Shown: in pieces, positions 10,826-21,300 of the stretch
Position numbering within the stretch: position 1 is the first letter of the stretch
How the letters are laid out: every line of letters starts with the position of its first letter
Assembly (NCBI RefSeq): GCF_052324685.1
Contig: NC_135219.1
Span: 19,910,985 to 19,974,984, forward strand
Direction of reading: 5' to 3'
Origin: Brachyhypopomus gauderio
Lineage: Eukaryota; Chordata; Actinopteri; Gymnotiformes; Hypopomidae
DNA: 64,000 nucleotides
Translations under genes and position numbers: made by a program
The notes under the pieces: generated by a model
What the model saw: the letters and a program-made list of their open reading frames with translations, nothing else
Databases searched by the model: none
Told to the model about the DNA's origin: nothing

Positions 10826-12280
10826 TTATAATCCATGGAGACACAGGGGAACAGACAAACATATAGGGACAGACAGCCATGGGACCGCTCCTCCCGCTAG
10901 CAAGCTTGCAGCCAGCGGCTCAAATCCCCCTGGGGCAGCGGGATAGACCGGAGGCGTGATCCCTCCGGTCGGGACAGTTCCCCCAGCGCACGCAGCGCTG
11001 GGTGTTGCTCCGTGCGCACTTGCGCCCTCCTGCGGTGATCGCGACATTTCTGCCGCTCCTCCAGGCACCACCGGAGGAGCCCTCTTTTGCCGCACGCTGG
11101 CGGTCCTACGAGGCGGCAGTCTTGCAGCTTTTCTGGGCACCACCGGAGGTCTTCCCCGTCGCCCTGTGTTGGCTGCTGTACGAGGCGGCGTTTTAGCCGC
11201 TCCACTGGGCATCACTGGAGGTCGTGTCTTTTGCCGCGAACCGGTGGCGGTTCGAGGAGTCCCTGTCGGAGCCCTCGACCTCCACTCCTGGCCGCTGGCA
11301 AAGCCAGTCTCCCCTCGTACCTCTCGGGGTAGCGGCTTCTCGTCCCCTGCTGTCTCCATCTCCTCTTCTTCGGAGAGCTCCTGGTCCACAGCCATCGGCT
11401 CCTCGGAGTCAGGATAGCGCAACCAGCTCATCTCGCTCCCCTCCAAGGGAGCACAAGGGACCTTCTCTCTGTCTGGGCACCCCTTCTCCGACCTAACGGT
11501 CTCTTCGGAGCAGACAGAGAGGCTGTCTTCCTCCTCACCGTAGGGGGCGGTGGGCACCGACCACTCTGACGGCGTTGGGCTGACGCCTTCTTTCCCACCG
11601 TAGCAGACGGTGGGAATGGAGTACTCAGACGGCGGAGGGCTGATGTCATCCTCTCTCCCGTCGTAGCAGACGGTGGGAACGGAGTACTCAGACGGCGGAG
11701 GGCTGACGTCATCCTCTCTCCCGTCGTAGCAGACGGTGGGAGCAGAATACACAGACGATGGAGGGCTGACGTCTTCCTCTCTCCCGCCGTAGCAGACAGT
11801 AGGAGTGGAGTACATGGACGGCGTGTAGCAGGCTCTGTCGCCTGTCTCCTCTTCTCCCGACTCTTCACTCTCTGTGTCGAGCTCGGGAGGAGTCGCCGCT
11901 ACCATACCCGCGTACACCACCAGAGGGCCCTCTTCGCCCTCATCACCGCTTGCCGGGGGTGAGGACTCCCTTCTCAATGCGCGGAGACCCTCGCGCCATG
12001 CAGCTTCAAAGAAGGGGTCCTCTCTCAAATCCTCCTCAGGGTACGCCTGGGGTGGAGAGCAGTGATTCCCCTCCCACACCCTCTGTGCGGCCAGCCGGAA
12101 AACTTCGGCCCCTTCCTCACTTTCGGCCGCCAGAGCCTGACGCAGCAGGTACGCACAAACAGGCTCCTGCTGCTTCACCCCTACTGGGATGGGGGTGTTG
12201 TGGTGGCGTGCAGGGGAAGAAGAGTGGTGGTGTTTCGCCTTCTTCTTCCCTTTCTTACGTGCAGATGTGTAACCCGGCAT
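10826..12280 (-). CDS. LTR-element ORF of unknown function (copy 2), acidic and repetitive
   Basis: The open frame starts MPGY just inside an LTR and runs about 484 codons on the minus strand; the same frame is open upstream through the LTR end. Visible parts are a basic N-terminus (KKGKKK), the motif EPVCAYLLRQ, five tandem copies of a ~21-residue unit resembling YSxPTVCYDGREDDVSPPPS (11540-11830), and an Arg/Pro-rich segment. The N-terminus matches the ORF at 13519, so this is a family. It lacks recognisable nucleocapsid, protease or reverse transcriptase motifs. It could be a gag-like ORF of a non-autonomous LTR element. Confidence 0.5.
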   Translation of the reverse strand: MPGYTSARKKGKKKAKHHHSSSPARHHNTPIPVGVKQQEPVCAYLLRQALAAESEEGAEVFRLAAQRVWEGNHCSPPQAYPEEDLREDPFFEAAWREGLRALRRESSPPASGDEGEEGPLVVYAGMVAATPPELDTESEESGEEETGDRACYTPSMYSTPTVCYGGREEDVSPPSSVYSAPTVCYDGREDDVSPPPSEYSVPTVCYDGREDDISPPPSEYSIPTVCYGGKEGVSPTPSEWSVPTAPYGEEEDSLSVCSEETVRSEKGCPDREKVPCAPLEGSEMSWLRYPDSEEPMAVDQELSEEEEMETAGDEKPLPREVRGETGFASGQEWRSRAPTGTPRTATGSRQKTRPPVMPSGAAKTPPRTAANTGRRGRPPVVPRKAARLPPRRTASVRQKRAPPVVPGGAAEMSRSPQEGASAHGATPSAACAGGTVPTGGITPPVYPAAPGGFEPLAASLLAGGAVPWLSVPICLSVPLCLHGL

Positions 12281-12298
12281 CCTTACGGCTCGTCTTTC

Positions 12299-12510
12299 TG
12301 TGACGCTGGCGTGCCGGAGGAAGGAGGAGACACGACAAGCGTCTTGGAGTGATACACAGAACATTTATTAACAAAAACACGCAAAGCCCAGCACAGATGG
12401 TGCAAGCACGCTGACGCGGATGCTTGCACGGGCATGAACTTTAGACAAAGACGAGCACAAGACACTGCGTATTAACGTATAAACATGTAACAGGCGCCAA
12501 GCTAAGCGCC
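12299..12510 (-). mobile_element. Partial LTR (R-U5 side) between the two ORF copies
   Basis: On the minus strand it holds a segment also found in the 13546-13893 LTR (CGCAGTGTCTTGTGCT), an AATAAA, and an end resembling CCAGCGTCACA. It directly precedes the second MPGY ORF. The upstream U3 part was not delimited. Confidence 0.5.
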
Positions 12511-13519
12511 AGGAGTAGGGCGATGAGAGGAGAGAGCACGGGAGCTGCAGGCGCTGCAGCGAACGGGACCCCTCCCACATTCGCCGTGAAGCCTCCGCCC
12601 GGTGCCGCGCGGCTGGCGGACGCGCCTGGTGCAGCACGGCTGGCGGACGTGCCTGGTGTAGCGTGGCTGGCGGACTTTCCCCCCAGCTGACCGTATGACC
12701 AGCCCACCTCGCCTCGCGACTGCCCTCTGGAGTCGACAGTGGGCACGTCCACCTCCATCTCGGTCGCCGCCTCGCTGCCCTGGCTCCAGCTCATGGGCCG
12801 CTCCGGGCTGCCACCCCGGGAGCAGTCCATCCGCTCTCCTCCGGAGCGATCGGAGGACGGGGTCCTTCTCCCTTTCTCCCTCCCAACCGACAGTTCCGAG
12901 GGGGTAGGGCTCTCCTCTTCTTCTCCGCTACAAGAGCCCTCGGACGAACGATAATCCCCGTTCACCCCCTCCTCCTCGCCGTTGTCAGCGAGGCCGGTGG
13001 AGTACTCCGACGAAGGGTAGTCCTCTCCACCGTAGTCCACGGTGGAGGCGTCATCCAGCGACGGAGGGTAGTCCCCTCCACCGTAGTCCACGGTGGAGGC
13101 GTCATCCAGCGACGGAGGGTAGTCCCCTCCACCGTAGTCCACGGTGGAGGCGTCATCCTGCTCCGTCTCCTCACCTTGGAGGCGTCATCCTGCTCCGTCT
13201 CCTCACTCTCCTCCAGCTCGCTCTCGGGGTCTCTCACCATCCCGCAGAGCTCGACGGTGCCTACCCGCAGGGGTGACAGGTCCCTGGAGGACGTGGGGTG
13301 ATACACCCGCCACAACCGTACTGCTTCCCGGTGGAGCTCCTCTGCCGACTCGGGGTTAGGGTGCCCCCGATCTTGACGCAGCAGGGACGCACATACCGGG
13401 TCCTCCATGAGCTGCGCCTGTGTCGGCGGAGTTGTGCGGCGCGGGGGGGAGGACGATGCGCGGCGAAGCCGATTGCAGGGCTTCTTGCCCTTCCTCGGTT
13501 TGGGCCGGTAGCCTGGCAT
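12480..13519 (-). pseudogene. LTR-element ORF of unknown function (copy 1), frameshifted
   Basis: Starts MPGY 26 bases inside the LTR at 13546-13893. A basic stretch (KPRKGKK) and EDPVCASLLRQ match the copy at 12280. Three copies of a 17-residue unit (TVDYGGGDYPPSLDDAS) follow at 13000-13145. The frame shifts near 13140, after which the rest reads in another frame. The C-terminal stretch is Ala/Pro-rich with a hydrophobic end that runs into LTR sequence. Function unknown. Confidence 0.5.
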
Positions 13520-13545
13520 TGTGGCTCGTTGTCGGCTTGTCGTTC

Positions 13546-13893
13546 TGTAACGCTGGGCTCCGCACGAAGGACGAGACACGAATCCTTGGCTTTGAATACA
13601 ACGTCACTGCTTTATTCATGTGTTGCGCAATGCAACGCAACACGGAAATACATCAACACTAACACACACACGTAACGTGCAGACTAAAGACAACGACAAG
13701 CACAAGACACTGCGCGAACGCACATTAAATAGACAGACCACATGAGCCCCGAGTGATTACGAGACGAGCCACAGGTGGGACGGATGAACACACACAAACA
13801 ACCACACCCACGAGGATCCACCGACGCAGACAGCAAGACGCAGACGACGTAGACACACGCCCACAGGGAAGGGTCTGGAGCTGTACCGTAACA
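13546..13893 (-). mobile_element. LTR, 348 bp, 5' LTR of the minus-strand element
   Basis: On the minus strand it starts TGTTACGG and ends CAGCGTTACA, with AATAAA near the 3' end. It shares long stretches with the solo LTR at 40842-41182 (341 bp), including the start-proximal CAGCTCC(A/G)GACCCTTC and the CGTTCGCGCAGTGTCT segment, so both belong to one family. Confidence 0.7.
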
Positions 13894-14389
13894 ACAACGA
13901 AACACTTTTAGGCTAGGCCTCAGTGCAATTACATACTATAAAATATCACAGCAGCAATTACATACAACATAGTGCAGGAAAACATAGTGCAAGACGGTCA
14001 TGGTGCAAGCCAAGCAATAGACATTATATAAGCAAGGTAAAAAAATGTAAAATAGATAACAGTATAAGGTATGAAATATAAAAATATAAGTACAGTATGT
14101 ACAGTGTGTGTGAGTGGGTGTGAGGTAGGTAAATGGGACAGGGATAAAGTGCATGGTACATGGTGCCAAAGGGCTGGTGGACTGGTCTCTGGACTGGTGG
14201 CAAATCTGAGATATAGTCAGGGGGAAGTAAGTCTATATATGTCCAGTTTGAGGGAAAGTGGCTGGTGACAATAGCTACGTTATTTTTGTTACCATTAAAG
14301 ATAAGTACATTATTCATTAAGTATTATAAAGGTTAGTACCTGTACATTAATGCTATGGATGGATTTTCTGTTTATGTAATCGCCTTCAT
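13894..14389. other. AT-rich spacer, nothing recognised
   Basis: No coding or RNA feature was recognised between the LTR and the Harbinger remnant. Confidence 0.4.
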
Positions 14390-15160
14390 GTTCTAATGGT
14401 GCTGGAATAGGTAGCATATGTAGGTTCCATCAATGCAGCCAACCACTCTAGGAAATCCTTAAAATGTAAATGGAATGAAGTTCGTTATATATTGCCTCTC
14501 CTTTGCTTAATTTCTTTATTGTCCGTGTGAATTAAAGACAAACCAAAGATGCTGTGGAATTCCTCTTTGATGTCCATAACTGGCTTATGCCCAGGAAAAC
14601 CACAAAACTGGGCCCTAGTCAATTTAATGCCAGACATAGTTTTCGGACAGACCGACATACAGTAGCTTTGCTGACAGATCCTGCATCTCCTGCACTATAA
14701 AAAAAAACTTCCAATAGCAAAAAACGAAGAGCGATGTATAACAATCTGGAGAGAATTTAGGGCTGATCCGCGATGTGTAATATTTTAAATGTGACGCTTA
14801 ATACTTTTATTGATGTAAGTAATGGATTGTGCTGAAAAACGATAACGTTCATTAAAAAATAATCCTATGTCTATTCCGGGTTTTATAAGGCGTTCCCGAC
14901 GAAGAGCTCGGCGAATAAACTGAGCTTCAATATCCACATGATCCTCGAGGAAAGGACACGTCATGGTGACGTGTTTGTAACTCTGGTTCAGGTCCAAGTT
15001 AACCTGCCAGCGAGCAGGTTAGCTTCAGAGCACAAGTTGCTATAGTAACTGACTCAGGTTCTCTTTAAGCTTGGTTTCTGGAACGGAAAACCTCGAGTTT
15101 CCGTGAGTTCTGAGTTAACTTGCCCGGTTTTCTCGCTTAACCCGCTTCTTGGAATACCCC
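14390..15160 (-). mobile_element. PIF/Harbinger transposase pseudogene and element end
   Basis: On the minus strand the N-terminus of a HARBI1-type transposase is visible at 14997-14785 (MTCPFLEDHVD, RRALRRERLIKP, NERYRFSAQSI). A later block near 14455-14400 reads GFPRVVGCIDG-like in shifted frames. The sequence is interrupted by frameshifts. The outer end at about 15160 reads GGGGTATTCCAAGAAGCG on the minus strand, like Harbinger termini. The other terminus was not found. Confidence 0.7.
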
Positions 15161-15305
15161 CCTGCTCTGTGGTAAACACCTCATGACCTCTGCTCTATGT
15201 CCATGTTAGGACAATGACTGGCTGATGACTAAGATCTATTGCTTTTGTTGACATGGCCTAAAAGACATGAAACCTGCAGTAAAAGCAGCGTGTCAGTGCA
15301 GGAAC

Positions 15306-15354
15306 ATGGACATGCACAACACTCTCCTTTGGTTCTGCTTCATTCTTTATGCAG
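15306..15354 (+). other. Signal-peptide exon of the multi-kringle gene
   Basis: The ATG at 15306 (or in-frame 15312) is followed by a hydrophobic run ([11 protein letters not shown]) and a consensus GTGAGC donor after a phase-1 base. The following 30-base exon (15478-15507) adds [10 protein letters not shown], with signal cleavage probably near its start. The splice phases link it directly to the K2 exon at 16302. I could not identify a TATA box; the Harbinger end lies only about 145 bases upstream. Confidence 0.7.
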
Positions 15355-18300
15355 GTGAGCTGCTTCATTAGCATAATTAAATTAGCATAATATATTTAAA
15401 TGAGCAATAGAACTGCACAACATAAGGACCGGAGAACAATAATGAGATGATCTAACAGTGACTGTTTTGATAAACAGGTGTTTTTGGAAGGCAGGCAGAG
15501 AGCACAGGTAAAGTACTTCTGACAATAACAACAACTTGTTAATATCAATTGTCAATGATAATAACAAGAACTCTAGCAGTAATAAAAATAAACAATGCTA
15601 ACCTTTTGTATATTACAATAAATAAATAAACATAACTTACCATGTTATTGATGCTTTATACATAAGATATTTACCAAATATTTTCTCCCAGGCAAATAAA
15701 CTGTCCATCTAATTTAATAAGCTTTGCTTTAAATATTGATTTTGATATGGTGTTGGAAGCTAGCATGCTTTAGGGCACAGGGTTAGTCACCGAGTTAGTT
15801 TACATTGTCTTCCCTGCATAGTCAACAGAATTTACAGGATTTGATAAAAGGGCAAATTGACACAGGGCGCGGCTCCTCTCCTGAGGAGGCAGTGTACTCT
15901 GACATGGTGGAGCCATGCTAAGGTGCTTGAGTATGTCTGAGTATTTCAGTTTGATTTGCTCAAAGAAGCTCAAATTTGAAAGACATTGAATATTTTCGCA
16001 TCTTGTTGTTTAGTACTTAAAACTAAATATGAAAATGATAGCCTACTTTTTGAGTCAATATGATGGGTTTCAGTAAATGTATTATTTTAGGAAACACACA
16101 TAACTTTCAGCTACAAGTAACATAGCAATAAAATTCTATATTGGTTTGTTTATAATCAAAACAATATTTTTGGTTTATCTGAGCTACCAAGCTGCTTATT
16201 AAACCCATAGGCTGTAGATATGTATGTTGACAGAATATGGAACTCAGATTATCTGCTGAAATGGATGCCATCTCATGTAATAATCTCTTGCACATCTGTA
16301 GAGGAATGCATACACTGCAGTGGGGAGAACTACAGGGGCAAGATCTCTACCACCGAGGGTGGACACGCCTGCCAGCGATGGGACTCACAGAAACCCCATA
16401 ACCATGGATACATTCCCTCCATGTAGGTGCTCAAAGCTTTGTACTATTCCCTGTGTATCATCTCATGTGTCCACTTTACTAAATACTAACACAAACATTT
16501 TACAAATACTTTCGTGTTTATGCTCACGCTGCATGAATGTGCATACACATTTGCATGGCTGTGAGCAGGATTCCTGATAAGTACCTGGAGGAGAACTACT
16601 GCAGGAATCCTGATGGAGAATCGAGACCTTGGTGTTTCACCACCAGTCCATCCAAACGCTGGGACTTCTGCTCCATCCCTCGCTGCAGTGAGCTCTATTC
16701 TTCTCCTACTCACTCATCACAGTGTGTGAGTGTACAGGGCTGCAAAGACATAAAAGCATAAATGGGTTGTTGAGGACTTGAGAAAATTTGAAAAAAATTA
16801 CTGCCAAAACCCTGACAATGAGAGGAGACTATGGTGTTACACGACTGACCCAGAGACCCGCTGGGAGTACTATGCCATACCCAGCTGTGACACTGCCCCA
16901 CGCACTGGTCAGCTTCTCCTTAAATCAGACTAAACTGTCTTGGCCAATCCTTTCTCTTCATGTATATACTTGTCTCTTCACTTTCAGATTTGTCATGTAT
17001 GTCACAGGAGTGCTATAGAGCTGATATAATATAACCACTGTGATTTTAGAAGAGCAAGTGATCGCTCCAACTGAGGATTGCTATGAAGGAGATGGGAGCT
17101 CGTATCGTGGAGGCATGTCAGAGACCATCAGTGGGAAGAAATGTCAAAATTGGGCCTCCATGGAACCTCATTCACATTCCAACACACCTCAGAAGGTTCC
17201 CAAGGCGTAAGCACATGGCAAATCCTCACAGACATTATGGCTAGAATAGAAAGACCGTTGTTCATTACAGTTAGAAATAAGTTCCATTAATTCATCTTGG
17301 GGGAAATTACTGCATTAAGGAGATCTGAAGTGAAAAGGCTTTACATTCTGGTGATTTCTGATTTAAATCCACATAAATATGGCTTTAATGTGTGTGTATA
17401 TATACATATTCTTTCAGAGATCTACAAGAAAACCTATGCAGGAACCCTGATGGAGAACGTGCTCCCTGGTGCTACACCACAGATCCCTCCGTGCGCTGGG
17501 AGTTCTGTAAGATCGAGCGCTGCAGCAGCCAGGTCTCCCCAGTTGCCCCAATGCCCACCCAGTCTGGGCATAAACCCCTGGCCCCCTCGCCAGCTCCCTC
17601 TCCAATCAAAGGTTTGCCATCATCACATGCTGCTCACTACGATATTCACCAGGAGATGTCAATCTTTAAATCTGTAAGGGTTCACTCGTCCTCACCTTAG
17701 TTGTGAAGTCAGCACAGAGACGGTGTGTGTCAGCTTTATATTCAGCAGAACACAAAACACTCAGCATGATTTGGATACTGTAAATGTGCCTATTGTGTAT
17801 TTTGTTTTGTAGCATCTGTGCCATCAAGCATTGTGCCAGAGCTGACCTGTGCTACAGGAGATGGTAGCTCCTACAGAGGAACCGTTGCTGTGACAGAGTC
17901 TGGGAAAACCTGCCAGACCTGGGCATCTCAATACCCTCATGAGCATTCTAGAACACCAGAGAAGTTCCCATGCAGGTGAGCAATGATGCAGGATATGCAG
18001 CATAAGATGAAGGAATATGCAGTGAGGTCTTTGCTTTTATTTTTTGCCCATGCATGTCTTCAATTAACCTTTTTAAAACACAGATTTAATTTTACAGATA
18101 ATTTTAGTTTAGAATACAAATTCATATTGTAGTTTTGTGCACGTAAGCTAAATTTGTGTCTATTTCAGAGGCCTTGAGAAAAATTACTGCCGAAACCCTG
18201 ACAATGAGAGGAGACTATGGTGTTACACGACTGACCCAGAGACCCGCTGGGAGTACTGTGCCATACCCAGCTGTGACACTGCCCCACGCACTGGTCAGCT

Positions 18301-21300
18301 TCTCCTTAAATCAGACTAAACTGGCTTGGCCAATCCTTTCTCTTCATGTATATACTTGTCTCTTCACTTTCAGATTTGTCATGTATGTCACAGGAGTGCT
18401 ATAGAGCTGATATAATATAACCCCTGTGATTTTAGAAGAGCAAGTGATGGCTCCAACTGAGGATTGCTATGAAGGAGATGGGAGCTCGTATCGTGGAGGC
18501 ATGTCAGAGACCATCAGTGGGAAGAAATGTCAAAATTGGGCCTCCATGGAACCTCATTCACATTCCAACACACCTCAGAAGGTTCCCAAGGCGTAAGCAC
18601 ATGGCAATTCCTCACAGACATTATGGCTAGAATAGAAAGACCGTTGTTCATTACAGTTAGAAATAAGTTCCATTAATTCATCTTGGGGGAAATTACTGCA
18701 TTAAGGAGATCTGAAGTGAAAAGGCTTTACATTCTGGTGATTTCTGATTTAAATCCACATAAATATGGCTTTAATGTGTGTGTATATATACATATTCTTT
18801 CAGAGATCTACAAGAAAACCTATGCAGGAACCCTGATGGAGAACGTGCTCCCTGGTGCTACACCACAGATCCCTCCGTGCGCTGGGAGTTCTGTAAGATC
18901 GAGCGCTGCAGCAGCCAGGTCTCCCCAGTTGCCCCAATGCCCACCCAGTCTGGGCATAAACCCCTGGCCCCCTCGCCAGCTCCCTCTCCAATCAAAGGTT
19001 TGCCATCATCACATGCTGCTCACTACGATATTCACCAGGAGATGTCAATCTTTAAATCTGTAAGGGTTCACTCGTCCTCACCTTAGTTGTGAAGTCAGCA
19101 CAGAGACGGTGTGTGTCAGCTTTATATTCAGCAGAACACAAAACACTCAGCATGATTTGGATACTGTAAATGTGCCTATTGTGTATTTTGTTTTGTAGCA
19201 TCTGTGCCATCAAGCATTGTGCCAGAGCTGACCTGTGCTACAGGAGATGGTAGCTCCTACAGAGGAACCGTTGCTGTGACAGAGTCTGGGAAAACCTGCC
19301 AGACCTGGGCATCTCAATACCCTCATGAGCATTCTAGAACACCAGAGAAGTTCCCATGCAGGTGAGCAATGATGCAGGATATGCAGCATAAGATGAAGGA
19401 ATATGCAGTGAGGTCTTTGCTTTTATTTTTTGCCCATGCATGTCTTCAATTAACCTTTTTAAAACACAGATTTAATTTTACAGATAATTTTAGTTTAGAA
19501 TACAAATTCATATTGTAGTTTTGTGCACGTAAGCTAAATTTGTGTCTATTTCAGAGGCCTTGAGAAAAATTACTGCCGAAACCCTGACAATGAGAGGAGA
19601 CTATGGTGTTACACGACTGACCCAGAGACCCGCTGGGAGTACTGTGCCATACCCAGCTGTGACACTGCCCCACGCACTGGTCAGCTTCTCCTTAAATCAG
19701 ACTAAACTGGCTTGGCCAATCCTTTCTCTTCATGTATATACTTGTCTCTTCACTTTCAGATTTGTCATGTATGTCACAGGAGTGCTATAGAGCTGATATA
19801 ATATAACCCCTGTGATTTTAGAAGAGCAAGTGATGGCTCCAACTGAGGATTGCTATGAAGGAGATGGGAGCTCGTATCGTGGAGGCATGTCAGAGACCAT
19901 CAGTGGGAAGAAATGTCAAAATTGGGCCTCCATGGAACCTCATTCACATTCCAACACACCTCAGAAGGTTCCCAAGGCGTAAGCACATGGCAATTCCTCA
20001 CAGACATTATGGCTAGAATAGAAAGACCGTTGTTCATTACAGTTAGAAATAAGTTCCATTAATTCATCTTGGGGGAAATTACTGCATTAAGGAGATCTGA
20101 AGTGAAAAGGCTTTACATTCTGGTGATTTCTGATTTAAATCCACATAAATATGGCTTTAATGTGTGTGTATATATACATATTCTTTCAGAGATCTACAAG
20201 AAAACCTATGCAGGAACCCTGATGGAGAACGTGCTCCCTGGTGCTACACCACAGATCCCTCCGTGCGCTGGGAGTTCTGTAAGATCGAGCGCTGCAGCAG
20301 CCAGGTCTCCCCAGTTGCCCCAATGCCCACCCAGTCTGGGCATAAACCCCTGGCCCCCTCGCCAGCTCCCTCTCCAATCAAAGGTTTGCCATCATCACAT
20401 GCTGCTCACTACGATATTCACCAGGAGATGTCAATCTTTAAATCTGTAAGGGTTCACTCGTCCTCACTTTAGTTCTGAAGTCAGCACAGAGACGGTGTGT
20501 GTCAGCTTTATATTCAGCAGAACACAAAACACTCAGCATGATTTGGATACTGTAAATGTGCCTATTGTGTATTTTGTTTTGTAGCATCTGTGCCACCAAG
20601 CATTGTGCCAGAGCTGACCTGTGCTACAGGAGATGGTAGCTCCTACAGAGGAACCGTTGCTGTGACAGAGTCTGGGAAAACCTGCCAGACCTGGGCATCT
20701 CAATACCCTCATGAGCATTCTAGAACACCAGAGAAGTTCCCATGCAGGTGAGCAATGATGCAGGATATGCAGCATAAGATGAAGGAATATGCAGTGAGGT
20801 CTTTGCTTTTATTTTTTGCCCATGCATGTCTTCAATTAACCTTTTTAAAACACAGATTTAATTTTACAGATAATTTTAGTTTAGAATACAAATTCATATT
20901 GTAGTTTTGTGCACGTAAGCTAAATTTGTGTCTATTTCAGAGGCCTTGAGAAAAATTACTGCCGAAACCCTGACAATGAGAGGAGACTATGGTGTTACAC
21001 GACTGACCCAGAGACCCGCTGGGAGTACTGTGCCATACCCAGCTGTGACACTGCCCCACGCACTGGTCAGCTTCTCCTTAAATCAGACTAAACTGGCTTG
21101 GCCAATCCTTTCTCTTCATGTATATACTTGTCTCTTCACTTTCAGATTTGTCATGTATGTCACAGGAGTGCTATAGAGCTGATATAATATAACCCCTGTG
21201 ATTTTAGAAGAGCAAGTGATGGCTCCAACTGAGGATTGCTATGAAGGAGATGGGAGCTCGTATCGTGGAGGCATGTCAGAGACCATCAGTGGGAAGAAAT

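Noticed and set aside
16792-16909. A functional K3 half-exon after K2
   Set aside because: No usable acceptor, incompatible phase and a lost kringle Cys.
17297-17677. 126-codon open frame repeated in every unit
   Set aside because: Overlaps the K4 second-half exon in another frame and begins inside the intron; shadow frame.
18156-18404. 82-codon open frame repeated in every array unit
   Set aside because: It reads across the K3 second-half exon in the wrong frame; the kringle frame with a consensus acceptor at 18167-18168 explains the same bases.
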